Part shown: one piece after another, positions 1 through 10,175 of the stretch | Position numbering within the stretch: position 1 is the stretch's first letter | Layout: every line of letters starts with the position of its first letter | Source of the DNA: Chroococcopsis sp964623815 | GTDB lineage: Bacteria; Cyanobacteriota; Cyanobacteriia; Cyanobacteriales; Microcystaceae | DNA: 64,000 nucleotides | Direction: 5' to 3' | NCBI GenBank assembly: GCA_964623815.1 | Contig: CAZUVR010000012.1 | Span: 21,953-85,952 of the forward strand | Program-made: the position numbers and the translations under genes | Notes under the pieces: generated by a model | The model's input: the letters and a program-made list of their open reading frames with translations, nothing else | Told to the model about the DNA's origin: nothing | Database searches by the model: none

Positions 1-28
1 ATTACTCTTACATTGATTTTAGTTAACC

Positions 29-655
29 ATGACCTCTACTAGCATACCTTCCGATTCTATTACTCCTGTCGATAGCGTTCCGGATATTTTAAAAAAATTG
101 CCCGATTACCCCATAGCCGGGCAACGTTGCGCCCTACGGCTGCAACAACAAATAGATTTAATGCTGTTGGCTATCGAGTCTTTAGAAGTAGGTGCGGCTG
201 AGGCGATGTTGGCTACCGCTAAAGAATTGGGTTTGCAGAAGATTATTAAGAATCGTTTGATTTTCTGGCGTTTACGCTGTACGAATTCCTGGCGTAAATC
301 CTACACCCGCTCTCGATTAACCCTAGAGCAGGCTAAGGCTCTGGTTATCCTCGCGGCTTATCTGGCTAAACCTCTGACGGTGCCGATACGTCAGTTATTA
401 ATCTGTCAGCAACAAATGGAGGCGAAGGGTTTACCCCCTGATAATAATTTCCTCTTGTCGGAATATTTGGAACGATTTCGGGGGAATTTCCGTAGCCGGA
501 TGAATCCCAAACGGGCTAAAGTATCTGTGTATCTCTCGTCGGAGGATGAGTTGAATAAGTTGGCTTTATCGTTATTGAATAGTTTATTATTCTGTACGGG
601 TACGGCGGGAATGGAACGTTTCTGGTTGAGTTTGTTCGATGGAGAGGTGATGTAA
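29..655 (+). CDS. DUF3038 family protein
   Basis: A 208-residue soluble, largely helical protein that I recognise as the cyanobacterial DUF3038 family; its function is unknown. There is no signal peptide or clear membrane segment. A basic, Arg/Lys-rich stretch around residues 75-95 and another around 150-165 could bind nucleic acid or acidic partners, but this is inference. Its TAA stop shares one base with the ATG of the next gene (DUF4335), so the two are almost certainly translationally coupled. The same pair is found side by side in other cyanobacteria, which suggests that the products act together. Confidence 0.8.
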   Translation: MTSTSIPSDSITPVDSVPDILKKLPDYPIAGQRCALRLQQQIDLMLLAIESLEVGAAEAMLATAKELGLQKIIKNRLIFWRLRCTNSWRKSYTRSRLTLEQAKALVILAAYLAKPLTVPIRQLLICQQQMEAKGLPPDNNFLLSEYLERFRGNFRSRMNPKRAKVSVYLSSEDELNKLALSLLNSLLFCTGTAGMERFWLSLFDGEVM

Positions 656-1299
656 TGAATGTGAGACGACAATACAGTTTACCTAACTGTAGTTTGATTC
701 TGGAGGGGTTGAGTACCGAGCCAGGTACGTCTTTACCGGTGTTATCTATCCTCACTAATGCCGAGTGTCGCTTTGTCGGGGTGAGTAAGTTTTTATCCGG
801 CGGCAGGGATTTTTTAGAGAATTTAGTGCGGGCGGTGAGTAGTTACGCCCAAGAGTGTCTCAGTGGCGTGCGTCACCCGCAGGAGGTGTTAGAGAAGCCA
901 GATAATGTTTATTTGCAAAAAGGGGAGGGGAATACTCATCGTTTGGTGTGGTATCCGTCGCCAGAGTTGCAACAGTCTGAAAGTCCGGTTTCGATCGATC
1001 TGACTACGGTACAGTTATTCGACCTAGTAGAGGCGGTGGATCAGTTTTTTGCCGACTCGAAGACTTTACCGGATTTACAGTTAAAGATTCAACCGGTGTC
1101 GCGTCGCTATCGCACCGGTGATGAGTCGGCGGCGAGTAAAGCTTATCCTTTCCTCTTGGGGGTAGGTAGTTTGGCTCTATGCGGTTTCTTGGTTTCCCTA
1201 TTGCCGATTCCAGATGTGAAGAAGCCAGAGGAGCCACCGGTGACGGCTCCGAGTCAAACTCAACCTCTCCCGGGTGGCTCGAGTGTGCCTGCTAGGTAG
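655..1299 (+). CDS. DUF4335 family protein
   Basis: A 214-residue protein of the cyanobacterial DUF4335 family, function unknown. Residues 1-155 are a soluble alpha/beta region. A single hydrophobic segment lies at about residues 164-186 (PFLLGVGSLALCGFLVSLL) and is followed by a Pro-rich tail, so it is probably a tail-anchored membrane protein with its N-terminal domain in the cytoplasm. It overlaps the DUF3038 stop codon by one base, which implies co-translation. It ends 25 bp from the end of the convergent ppsA, with no obvious terminator hairpin between them. Confidence 0.8.
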   Translation: MNVRRQYSLPNCSLILEGLSTEPGTSLPVLSILTNAECRFVGVSKFLSGGRDFLENLVRAVSSYAQECLSGVRHPQEVLEKPDNVYLQKGEGNTHRLVWYPSPELQQSESPVSIDLTTVQLFDLVEAVDQFFADSKTLPDLQLKIQPVSRRYRTGDESAASKAYPFLLGVGSLALCGFLVSLLPIPDVKKPEEPPVTAPSQTQPLPGGSSVPAR

Positions 1300-1324
1300 T
1301 TAATTTTGAAAACAGGATTTAGTA

Positions 1325-3811
1325 TTAGCCTTCAACTTCCGCCACCATGAGCAAAGTTTTCAGCACCGAATCGGGATTGAGACTCATGGAATCGATACCG
1401 GATTCCACCAGAAAGCGGGCGAATTCTGGATAATCGCTCGGGGCTTGACCGCAGATGCCGATCTTCCTACCGTGAGATTTAGCAGTTTCGATCGCCATCT
1501 TCACCATCCTTTTTACCCCCTCATCCCTCTCATCGAACAGCCCAGATACTAAAGCCGAATCTCTATCCAAACCGAGAGTTAATTGGGTGAGGTCATTAGA
1601 ACCGATCGAGAATCCATCGAACACCTCGGCGAAGCGATCAGCTAAAATCACGTTGCTCGGCAACTCGCACATCACATATACCTGTAACCCATTCACACCT
1701 CGGGTTAAACCGTGTTTCGCCATTTCCCCGATTACCCGTCGCCCCTCGTCTGGAGTGCGACAGAAAGGAATCATCGGAATTACATTGGTTAACCCCATCT
1801 CTTCCCGCACCCGTAGAATCGCCTGACATTCGAGGGCGAAAGCCTCCCGATATTTCTCATCGTAGTAACGAGATGCACCCCGCCAGCCGATCATCGGGTT
1901 TTCTTCTTTCGGCTCGAACTGTCTGCCCCCGAGGAGATTTGCATACTCGTTAGATTTGAAATCCGACATCCTGACGATCACATCTTTCGGGTAAAAAGCA
2001 GCCGCAATTTTCGCCACTCCTTGAGCTAATTTATCTACAAAAAATTCCGCCCTCTCTTGGTAAAGATGAGTTAACTCGGCGATCGCCTCCCGATCGTGCG
2101 GATCTTCCAACTCGTCAAATTTCAGTAACGCCATCGGATGAGCTTTAATATGATTGGCGATGATGAACTCTAACCGAGCCAATCCCACACCCTGACAGGG
2201 GATATTAGACAGGGCGAAAGCCTTCTCGGGATTACCCACATTCATCATAATTTTCGTCTGGGTAACTGGTAGATCATCGAGAGTGGCGGTATGGATCTGG
2301 AAGGGTAATAAACCCTCGTACACATGACCCTCATCGCCCTCTGCACAAGATACAGTCACCTCCTGGCCCGTTTTCATGTGTTTGATGTCATCGCCGCAAC
2401 CGACGATCGCGGGTATTCCCATCTCTCGCGCTATGATCGCCGCGTGACAGGTGCGCCCGCCCTGAGCCGTAACGATCGCCTTTGCCTGTTTCATGATCGG
2501 TTCCCAATCCGGATCGGTGCGGTTGGTGACTAACACCTCTCCTGGTTTAAAGAGATGGATCTTATGTACGTCCATGATCACCCTCGCTTTACCCTGACCA
2601 ATACTGGCCCCGACGCTGCGCCCAGTGGCAAGAATTTGAGAGCGGGCTTTCAACTCGTAGGATTTTAAAATGTTATCGGCTTTCTGAGATTGTACGGTTT
2701 CCGGGCGGGCTTGTACAATGAATAATTCCCCGCTCACGCCATCTTTCGCCCACTCTATATCCATCGGCGTGTAAATGCCGCGTCGGTTCGAGTAATGTTC
2801 TTCGATGATGCTCGCCCAACTCGCTAAGGTTAATATTTCCTCATCGCTTAAACAGTAACGTCCTCTTTCTGCTGGTGACACATCGATATTTTTCACCAAT
2901 TTGGTGCCGCCAGAATCGTAAACCATCTTGATCGCTTTAGTCCCGAGGCGTTTTTCTAAGATCGGTTTATAGCCTCCTTTTAAAGTCGGTTTAAAGACGA
3001 AGTATTCATCGGGATTGACCGCACCCTGTACCACATTTTCCCCCAATCCGTAGGCTGCGGTGATCAGACAAGCGTTTTTAAAACCAGTTTCTGTATCGAT
3101 GGAAAACATCACCCCAGATGTAGCTAAATCAGAGCGCACCATCTTCTGTACCCCCACTGATAAAGCCACCGCCAGATGATCGAAACCGTTATGATGACGG
3201 TAGGAAATGGCGCGATCGGTAAATAAAGATGCGAAGCAATGGTGACATGCTTCTAAAACTGCTTTTATCCCCCGGACGTTCAGATAGGTTTCCTGTTGCC
3301 CTGCAAAACTCGCTTCTGGTAGGTCTTCCGCCGTAGCGCTCGACCTTACGGCTACGTCTACGTTCTGACAGTGTAATTCGTATTCTTTGCGTTTTTCGGG
3401 AGGTAAATTATCGCAAAAGTTACTATCGTAGCCGTAGCGTTCGCATAATCTTTTATAAGCTAAGGTAATAGCATTAGTGAGATCGCTCGGGAAAGGAGTA
3501 TCGAGAATTAAAGCTCTGGCTTTATGACCCCTCTCCTGTAAGTTCGCCATATCATTAACGTCTAGATCTCTCAATAGAACCCGTAATTTTTCCTCCAATC
3601 CTGCCGATTCGATAAAGTGACGGTAAGCATGGGCTGTAGTGGCGAAACCCGTAGGTACGTTGATACCCTGGGTCGTTAATTGCCCGATCATTTCTCCTAA
3701 AGATGAGTTTTTTCCTCCCACTAAACCGACATCTTTACTGTTAACTTCTTCAAACCACAATATTAAGGCTTGTTCCCTAGAGATGTTCACCAAGTCTTGC
3801 GAGATAACCAT
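1325..3811 (-). CDS. ppsA: Phosphoenolpyruvate synthase
   Basis: Phosphoenolpyruvate synthase makes PEP from pyruvate and ATP, with AMP and phosphate as products, and feeds gluconeogenesis. The 828-residue protein has the family's three parts: an N-terminal ATP-grasp-like nucleotide domain (about 20-370, with GGKNSSLGE and the RSSATAEDLP motif), the swivelling phosphohistidine domain with the catalytic His in GGRTCHAAIIAREMG (His456), and the C-terminal PEP/pyruvate barrel (about 500-820, with GSNDLTQLTLGLDRD and CGQAPSD). Length and motifs are complete. The ATG is preceded by a GGGG-rich ribosome site. It is a single gene, convergent with the DUF pair. PPDK is excluded by domain length and the ...CGQAPSDYPEF ending. 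Confidence 0.96.
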   Translation of the reverse strand: MVISQDLVNISREQALILWFEEVNSKDVGLVGGKNSSLGEMIGQLTTQGINVPTGFATTAHAYRHFIESAGLEEKLRVLLRDLDVNDMANLQERGHKARALILDTPFPSDLTNAITLAYKRLCERYGYDSNFCDNLPPEKRKEYELHCQNVDVAVRSSATAEDLPEASFAGQQETYLNVRGIKAVLEACHHCFASLFTDRAISYRHHNGFDHLAVALSVGVQKMVRSDLATSGVMFSIDTETGFKNACLITAAYGLGENVVQGAVNPDEYFVFKPTLKGGYKPILEKRLGTKAIKMVYDSGGTKLVKNIDVSPAERGRYCLSDEEILTLASWASIIEEHYSNRRGIYTPMDIEWAKDGVSGELFIVQARPETVQSQKADNILKSYELKARSQILATGRSVGASIGQGKARVIMDVHKIHLFKPGEVLVTNRTDPDWEPIMKQAKAIVTAQGGRTCHAAIIAREMGIPAIVGCGDDIKHMKTGQEVTVSCAEGDEGHVYEGLLPFQIHTATLDDLPVTQTKIMMNVGNPEKAFALSNIPCQGVGLARLEFIIANHIKAHPMALLKFDELEDPHDREAIAELTHLYQERAEFFVDKLAQGVAKIAAAFYPKDVIVRMSDFKSNEYANLLGGRQFEPKEENPMIGWRGASRYYDEKYREAFALECQAILRVREEMGLTNVIPMIPFCRTPDEGRRVIGEMAKHGLTRGVNGLQVYVMCELPSNVILADRFAEVFDGFSIGSNDLTQLTLGLDRDSALVSGLFDERDEGVKRMVKMAIETAKSHGRKIGICGQAPSDYPEFARFLVESGIDSMSLNPDSVLKTLLMVAEVEG

Positions 3812-4007
3812 AACTTTATTACCCCTATATCTCTTCCTATCTCCAGTTTAGCCCTAGAGATCGTCAGGTAACAGGGACATTACAAAGCTTGACAATTAAT
3901 TCGGCTTTACCAGGTTAAATACCTTATTTTCCTTGATCCCCGCGCGGATAATCTTCTTCCTTGTCTATGTTTATCTCTTTTACTTTCTCGATTTTCCCCA
4001 CTAACCA

Positions 4008-4796
4008 CTAATCCCTCTGATGGGAAAATTGATAGGCTCCTGCGATCGCCAGAGCGATCGCCACTGCTGTTAATACGGGTAGCGTCGCTATCGGGAATTG
4101 AGCGCTGTCGTAAGCCGCCGCCCTAAGTCCCAAACTGGCGTAAGTCAAGGGCAGAGAATAAACGATTATTTTTAATAACAATGGTAGGGTTTTCGGATCG
4201 AAGAATGTAGCACCTAGGAACGACATCGGTACGATTAAAAAGTTATTATAAAGTCCCACTGCTTCTAAGGATTTAACCCTTAGACCTACCAGGACACCCA
4301 AGCCTGCAAAGACGGCACAATTTAAAACTAATACTAATAAAAATAACGGATTCAGGAAGCTGAAAACTTTCCCGGTGAAAAGAATCGCTACTAAAATTAC
4401 CGAGCCAGCCGTCATCATCCCTCTTAATATTCCCGCCAGCACTTTACCGATGAATAGGGATAGGGGATGAACCGGTAATAACAGCAATTCTTCAAAGGTT
4501 TTATTGTAGAGACGATCGCCGCAAATCGAGAAGGTAGTGCCTCCGAAACTGATCGCCATCGAGGAGAGGGCGATCATCCCCGGTAGAATAAATTCTAGAT
4601 AACTGTCGCCGAGACTCGGTTTCATCGAACGATCGAGCGCACTTCCCAAACCCAACCCGAAGCCGATAATATATATTAAGGGTGAAACTAAGCCAGTAGC
4701 CGCGATCTGGGCTATCCTCGCCCGTAAATCCAACCACTCCCCCCAAAAAACCGTAATGCTATCGGTTGCTATCGCCGAATACTGACTAACTTTCAC
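4008..4796 (-). CDS. ABC-2 type transporter permease
   Basis: A 262-residue polytopic membrane protein with about six hydrophobic segments. It has the ABC-2 permease layout: a cytoplasmic N-terminus, an EELLLLPVHPLSLFIGK coupling region near residue 105, and a conserved GLYNNFLIVPMSFLGATFF segment. The family exports drugs, polysaccharides or lipid-linked substrates together with an ATP-binding subunit. No ATPase gene lies next to it here, so it must pair with one encoded elsewhere. It is divergent from the hybrid kinase, with 115 bp between them. The substrate cannot be read from the sequence. Confidence 0.85.
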   Translation of the reverse strand: MKVSQYSAIATDSITVFWGEWLDLRARIAQIAATGLVSPLIYIIGFGLGLGSALDRSMKPSLGDSYLEFILPGMIALSSMAISFGGTTFSICGDRLYNKTFEELLLLPVHPLSLFIGKVLAGILRGMMTAGSVILVAILFTGKVFSFLNPLFLLVLVLNCAVFAGLGVLVGLRVKSLEAVGLYNNFLIVPMSFLGATFFDPKTLPLLLKIIVYSLPLTYASLGLRAAAYDSAQFPIATLPVLTAVAIALAIAGAYQFSHQRD

Positions 4797-4911
4797 AAGC
4801 TCTCCTTAAAATCAACTATTATTAATAATAATTAACATTTGTTTGATTTTTCAAGATTTGATTATCCTAGAAATTAAGACTATCCGTAAGGACTAAAAGA
4901 CGGAATCGATC

Positions 4912-6831
4912 GTGAATAAAAAAGCGACGAAAGACTACTTATTAACGCGCATAGCAAGAAGATTAATGGTAGCCGATTTAAGTACCGCGATAGAAGAAAG
5001 CTTAAAAGAAATCGGCGAATTCACCCTGAGTGAGAGATGCTATATCATTCAGTACAACCGCGAACGGATGGACTGGAGCATGACCTACGAATGGTGTAAC
5101 GAGATTAGCGGTATCGCTCAACCCATAATTCAAGAATCACAAAATCTGTCTACCGATACCTATCCTTGGTTTTCCGCCCAGCTATTGAGCGGTATGGTGA
5201 TCAAAGTCAATAACTTAGACAACTTACCCATCAACGCCACACCGGAGAGAAAAGCGCTCTTAAGTAGCAAAACCCCCTGTCTCTTAATAGTGCCGATGTT
5301 GGATGAAGTGGGTCAAACCGTAGGCTATCTAGGATTAGATGCGGTAGAAGGGCACGAATGGGCGGAAGAAGACGTGAACCTATTAAAGCTGGCGGGAGAG
5401 TTAATTGCCATAGCCGGGGCCCGACACGAAGCACAGTTAGAATTACGAGGGGCAAAAGAGGAAGCCGACAGGGCTAATCGCGCCAAGACACAATTTCTCG
5501 CCCACATGAGTCATGAGTTGAGAACCCCCCTGAACTCAATTCTCGGATTCACCCGCTTGATGGCTAAGGAGCAAGATTTAAAAAGCGAACAGAAAGAGTA
5601 TCTAGAGATAATCAATCGTAGCGGTGAGCATCTCTTAGAGCTGATCGATGACATCCTGGAAATGTCGAAAATAGAGGCGGGAGGAATTACTTTCAATCCG
5701 GTTTACTTCGATCTGTACGAGCTTTTAGATAATTTGCAGGAAATGTTACAGGCTCAGGCTCTGGAGAAGGGATTGGCACTGATTTTCGATCGTTCCACGA
5801 CTCTGCCCCAATACCTATTTACCGATCGCGGTAAACTAAGACAGGTATTGATCAATATAGTAGGCAACGGCATTAAATTTACCGAATCCGGGAGCGTTAC
5901 CCTCAAGGCGTTTTCTGGTGAGCGACAAAAAATCAGCTTCGAGATAGAAGATACGGGTGTAGGAATCGCCCCCTCGGAGATAGAGCTTTTATTTGAGCCT
6001 TTCGTTCAAACCCGAAGCGGAGCTAAATCCGGACAGGGTACGGGGTTGGGATTACCCATCAGTAAAAAGTTCATCGAGTTATTAGGTGGCAATCTCAGAG
6101 TCAGCAGTGTTTTGAATAAAGGCACCTTATTCTGTTTCGATATAAAAGTAGAATTAGCCCGCAAACAAGATATAAAAGATAGCAATCGGAAAAGAAACGT
6201 TCTCGGCATCGCCTCAGAACAATCCCCATATAAAATTTTAGTGGTGGATGATCTTTCGGAGAGTCGCTATCTACTGGTGAAAATACTCTCCGGGTCCAAC
6301 TTGTGCGTGAAAGAGGCGGAAAATGGAGAGATTGCAGTCAGGATATGGCAGGAGTGGCAACCGGATTTAATCTGGATGGATATGAGAATGACCGTCATGG
6401 ATGGTTATCAAGCTACCCACGAGATCCGCAGTTTAGAAAAATTAACCGGCTCATCGCATACGACGAAGATTATCGCCCTCACCGCTAGTGCTTTTGAAGA
6501 AGAGAAAAATTTGATCTTGTCCTGTGGTTGTGATGATTTTGTCGGCAAACCTTTTTTAGAAGAGACTATCTGGGCGAAAATGAACCAACATTTAGGATTA
6601 GAATATATTTATGGCGATCGCCACCCTTCTGCCAGCGAAGAAAAAAAGGCATCTCTAGCTCAATTTGAAGTCATATCGGAGGATTTGAAGCAACAATTAC
6701 AAAAAGCAGCTCAAGAATGTAATGATGAGAAAATTCTTGATTTACTAGAGGGTATAGATGATAATTTTGCTCTCAGTATTAAAAGTATGGCAAAAAACTT
6801 TTTGTTTGAAAATATTTTGCAAATACTGTAA
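4912..6831 (+). CDS. Hybrid sensor histidine kinase / response regulator with GAF domain
   Basis: A 639-residue cytoplasmic hybrid kinase starting at GTG. The order is: GAF-type sensor (about 20-170), short coiled linker, HisKA with phospho-acceptor His201 (HMSHELRTPLN), HATPase_c (NIVGNGIKFT N box near 315; DTGVGIA G1 box near 348; GTGLGL G2 box near 376), then a receiver domain (about 441-565) with phospho-acceptor Asp490 and the conserved Lys in GKPF. A helical tail of about 60 residues follows, of the kind seen after receivers in cyanobacterial hybrid kinases. No membrane segment is seen, so the signal is probably cytoplasmic. No partner regulator is adjacent. Confidence 0.93.
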   Translation: MNKKATKDYLLTRIARRLMVADLSTAIEESLKEIGEFTLSERCYIIQYNRERMDWSMTYEWCNEISGIAQPIIQESQNLSTDTYPWFSAQLLSGMVIKVNNLDNLPINATPERKALLSSKTPCLLIVPMLDEVGQTVGYLGLDAVEGHEWAEEDVNLLKLAGELIAIAGARHEAQLELRGAKEEADRANRAKTQFLAHMSHELRTPLNSILGFTRLMAKEQDLKSEQKEYLEIINRSGEHLLELIDDILEMSKIEAGGITFNPVYFDLYELLDNLQEMLQAQALEKGLALIFDRSTTLPQYLFTDRGKLRQVLINIVGNGIKFTESGSVTLKAFSGERQKISFEIEDTGVGIAPSEIELLFEPFVQTRSGAKSGQGTGLGLPISKKFIELLGGNLRVSSVLNKGTLFCFDIKVELARKQDIKDSNRKRNVLGIASEQSPYKILVVDDLSESRYLLVKILSGSNLCVKEAENGEIAVRIWQEWQPDLIWMDMRMTVMDGYQATHEIRSLEKLTGSSHTTKIIALTASAFEEEKNLILSCGCDDFVGKPFLEETIWAKMNQHLGLEYIYGDRHPSASEEKKASLAQFEVISEDLKQQLQKAAQECNDEKILDLLEGIDDNFALSIKSMAKNFLFENILQIL

Positions 6832-6854
6832 ATTTTACTCTATCTTTTCTGTTG

Positions 6855-8975
6855 TCACCCCTTAGGTTTTGTTTCGTTGAAAAAAGCTATCGACTGAAGG
6901 CGTTTAGAGAGCCAATTAATCCCGGAGAACCCAAATAATAAGATAATAATCCCACCTAATATCCAATACAAAGGATTATCTAATTGCTCAATGACGAAAC
7001 TAGAAGATATGAGATTAACCGAAGAAATGGCTCCCACCGCGTCTAATTCTATATCTGGGATGGGTTGATCGCTACCTTTAAGGGATTCATTGGTTAAACG
7101 CACGTAGGAAAAAAAATCATTCTTACCCCATCCAAAATCGTCGATGTTGATACCACCGTTAGCGGGGTTTACTTTCCCCACAGGTTGCCACTGTTTTAAA
7201 TCTATACCAGGGTCTTTACTCACCTCTACGAATAGGGAAGTGCTGGGATTACCCCGGGTAAACACCCATAAATCAGGTTTCGCATCTCCACTACCGGTGA
7301 GAAGATTATTGCTGAATTTTATAATTACGCTTTCACCCTGTTTGAGAACGAGATTGGAATTAGAGGGAAAAATAAAAGACAATAATCCCCCCTCGTTCGA
7401 GTTGGGAATACCGAGTATTCTTGTGGAGATATTGTTATCGGAAGATGGAAAGATAACTCGATCGGCGAAAGAATTGACCCCGTTAGGGAATTCCACGCCC
7501 TGAAAAATTCGCGTCTGACGGAAAACTTCCCCCACCAAGACAATAGGAAAGATGCACAACAACAGGGTTAAGGCGATCACGGCTATTTTTTTCATTAACT
7601 GCACGCCGCTATACTTTTGAAAACGCTGAAGGCTCCTCTGTAATCTTAATAACTTGTTGCGTTTAACCCGCTCGGGAGACTCTTTATAATGCAGGGGCAG
7701 ATACACTTGAAAACAACTGCCCTTGTTCAATTCGCTCGTCACTTCGATATAGCCGCCGTGACGTTTGGCGATCGCCTGCGATATAGCCAATCCCAACCCC
7801 GTACCCCCCTGACGGTAGAGACGGGCTTGATCGGCTCTCCAGAAACGATCGAACACATTTTTCAAGTCTTGCGGGGCGATGCCGATACCGCTATCTTGAA
7901 CACTGACGATAGCATTTTGATTCTGTCGGCTTAAACGTACCCTGACTTGCCCTTGAGCCGGGGTGTACTGTAGGGCGTTTTCGATCAGATTGGAAAAAAG
8001 ACGGCTTAACTGGGAGCGATCGCACCAGAGATCAATACTAGCCTGAGCCTCGTAGGTTAAGGCGATTTCTTTCTCCATCGCCACGGTTTCCAACCAATCC
8101 ACCAAATCCTGTAGGAGATGATGTAAGGGGATCAATTGCCATTCCCCCTCTAAAGATTCCTTTGCTCCTTCCGTGCGGGCTAGAAAGAGTAGATCTTGAG
8201 TGAGATGAGTCATCTGATCGGCGGCGCTGGAGATAGCCCCCAATTTTTTCAAGTCCTTGGCTTGAAACCTCTCCGGATGACGGCGCATCACATCTATACT
8301 CGACTTGATCGCTGTTAATGGGCTACGCAATTCGTGAGAGGCATCGGCCGTAAATTGTTTCAACTGCTTGAAACTTCTCTCCACCGGCTCCAGAGCTTTT
8401 TTCGTTAGCCACAGGCTACTTACCGCCACGAAAATTAACGCCGCAACGATACTGATCCCTAACTGCCAGAGGAATTCTTTCTGTAAATTCTGTACTTTGA
8501 CCGTGGATTGACTACTACGGATGTAACCCTTTAAATCCGGTAAGTTTAACTCCGAGCGATCGATCGATAGAACTAGGGTAAAAGTCCGGAGCTGATAATC
8601 CTCTAGGGCGGGTTTTCCTTTTAAAGTCCAAAACCCCCCTTCTTCGGCGGGAGGAAAAAACAGTTGGATGCGGTTGCCTTGATTGGCTATTAATTGCCCG
8701 TTATCATCGAACCATTCTATACTCTGATCCTCTTCATCGATGAAATCACGCCAGGGTAGTTGCCGATGCTCATCGATAAAACTCTGCCCCTTACTTCTCA
8801 CCTCCATGTAATAAGGAGCCGCCACCCTAGCTAGAGTTTGTAGATTGGTATCCAGTTGATTGTAATAAAGACTGCGACTAAAGAGAAAATACAATGCCCC
8901 GCTAAATATGATGAGTATAGCCGCCATCACGATTAAGTAATATCCTAGAAGACGACTGCGAGAACCTTGAAACAT
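6855..8975 (-). CDS. Membrane sensor histidine kinase with C-terminal membrane-anchored extracytoplasmic domain
   Basis: A 706-residue protein in two halves. Residues 1-440 form a classical sensor kinase: TM1 about 12-34, periplasmic domain about 35-168, TM2 about 170-190, HisKA with His214 (DASHELRSPL), HATPase_c with NLIENALQYTP, DSGIGIAP and GGTGLGLAIS. Residues 461-706 look like a separate secreted protein: MKKIAVIALTLLLCIFP resembles a signal peptide or TM, then comes a beta-rich domain with a DDFGW...FFSYVRLTNE...DIELDAVGAIS pattern, and a final TM at about 210-228 of that part. The reading frame is continuous. An internal ATG at 7595 could give the second half alone, but no good ribosome site precedes it. 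No response regulator is adjacent. Confidence 0.88.
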   Translation of the reverse strand: MFQGSRSRLLGYYLIVMAAILIIFSGALYFLFSRSLYYNQLDTNLQTLARVAAPYYMEVRSKGQSFIDEHRQLPWRDFIDEEDQSIEWFDDNGQLIANQGNRIQLFFPPAEEGGFWTLKGKPALEDYQLRTFTLVLSIDRSELNLPDLKGYIRSSQSTVKVQNLQKEFLWQLGISIVAALIFVAVSSLWLTKKALEPVERSFKQLKQFTADASHELRSPLTAIKSSIDVMRRHPERFQAKDLKKLGAISSAADQMTHLTQDLLFLARTEGAKESLEGEWQLIPLHHLLQDLVDWLETVAMEKEIALTYEAQASIDLWCDRSQLSRLFSNLIENALQYTPAQGQVRVRLSRQNQNAIVSVQDSGIGIAPQDLKNVFDRFWRADQARLYRQGGTGLGLAISQAIAKRHGGYIEVTSELNKGSCFQVYLPLHYKESPERVKRNKLLRLQRSLQRFQKYSGVQLMKKIAVIALTLLLCIFPIVLVGEVFRQTRIFQGVEFPNGVNSFADRVIFPSSDNNISTRILGIPNSNEGGLLSFIFPSNSNLVLKQGESVIIKFSNNLLTGSGDAKPDLWVFTRGNPSTSLFVEVSKDPGIDLKQWQPVGKVNPANGGINIDDFGWGKNDFFSYVRLTNESLKGSDQPIPDIELDAVGAISSVNLISSSFVIEQLDNPLYWILGGIIILLFGFSGINWLSKRLQSIAFFNETKPKG

Positions 8976-9014
8976 TTATCACGGATATATTTGATCCCTT
9001 GAGTCTAATATATT

Positions 9015-10175
9015 TTAGCGCAAGTCCCTGTTATCCGGGTTGGTTTCGATCATAGCCGCTAAACTACCTGGGCGATTTTCTCCCCATCTTATCAGTTGTT
9101 GTAATTGTTCGGAAGGCACTTCCGCGATCCTCGCCGCGTCATAGAGATTTTCGCCCCGGCGCAATACTCTTATAGCCGTCTGTACTCGTCGGTAAGCTTT
9201 AGTTCCGTAGTTGATATGACCTTTTTCACCAGCAATGATCAAGCCATAGGCTATATCATTAGCTAAACGAATCGAGGCGTTTTTTTCCGTTGCGGAAACC
9301 AAGCGGGAATTATTTATGTCGGCCGAGGATAAGGTTATCTCGGAATTCCCGAACAGTAATCTAGCTTCTTCAGCTATATTCTGGCCTTGAGTCGCCAGTA
9401 AATTCTCTCTGTTCTCCCGTGTGGTGGGGCTAACCTCGGAATTACCACCCGTGAGGCTGATGAGAACTCTATTATCGCTACCTGCTAGAGGTTGGAGCGG
9501 TAAGGGCGTTACCTTCTGATTGTGTATATTATGAGCGTTGTTCAGGTTAGAGCTTGTTTTCGCTTGTAGCGTTTGTGGTTTCGATAAGCCTAATTTTTGT
9601 TGCTCTAGGTGATTCGCTTGAGCGATTTCTTGGTTTTTCAGTACCTGAGTCGATACCGACGGTTTTACCTCCTGTTGCTGGGTTCTCGCGGGGGTGTTTG
9701 TGTTGGCTCTCGGTCGATCGTCCCTGGGGGGATTCGGGGAAGGGGCCTGCTGATCTGCCGTCACGGGCTTCTGGGATTCCCCCGCCAGGGTGAGCTGATA
9801 TTCTGGTGATAGGGATAGCTTCGTAGGTACTCGTGAGGCCAGATTGATCTCGCGTTTATCTTCTGTATTTGACTCTCGAACCGTTCTATCCTTGCTTAAG
9901 CCAGTTAATTTCTCCTTAGTTTGTGCTAGTTCTCCCTCTAATTTTTCTACTTTCTTGGCTAGCTTTAAGGTGTTGACGGAATTAGTCGGTATTTCTCCCT
10001 GCGCTCTTTGTTTGAATGAGCTATGGTAGTTTTGTACTTCTGGTACTGAAGATGAACTGCTATAAATCTGTTGAGCTTGCTGATGACGGATGATCATCAG
10101 TGCAACTAGCGACAATAAGCCTGCGGCTAGGTTGATTTTGATTAGGGTTTTGATCACAGAGTTTAAATTAGTCAT
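9015..10175 (-). CDS. Unknown membrane-anchored protein with coiled coil and conserved-looking C-terminal domain
   Basis: I do not recognise this 386-residue protein. It has one N-terminal membrane segment (about 11-30, LIKINLAAGLLSLVALMII), then a short coiled coil (about 68-98), a long low-complexity region rich in Gln, Asn, Ser, Thr and Pro (about 100-290), and a compact helical C-terminal domain (about 295-370: SIRLANDIAYGLIIAGEKGHINYGT...AIRVLRRGENLYDAARIAEVP). The shape suggests an anchor, a spacer and a folded domain, probably on the periplasmic side. It lies 39 bp upstream of the sensor kinase gene start and on the same strand, so the two may be cotranscribed. Confidence 0.7.
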   Translation of the reverse strand: MTNLNSVIKTLIKINLAAGLLSLVALMIIRHQQAQQIYSSSSSVPEVQNYHSSFKQRAQGEIPTNSVNTLKLAKKVEKLEGELAQTKEKLTGLSKDRTVRESNTEDKREINLASRVPTKLSLSPEYQLTLAGESQKPVTADQQAPSPNPPRDDRPRANTNTPARTQQQEVKPSVSTQVLKNQEIAQANHLEQQKLGLSKPQTLQAKTSSNLNNAHNIHNQKVTPLPLQPLAGSDNRVLISLTGGNSEVSPTTRENRENLLATQGQNIAEEARLLFGNSEITLSSADINNSRLVSATEKNASIRLANDIAYGLIIAGEKGHINYGTKAYRRVQTAIRVLRRGENLYDAARIAEVPSEQLQQLIRWGENRPGSLAAMIETNPDNRDLR

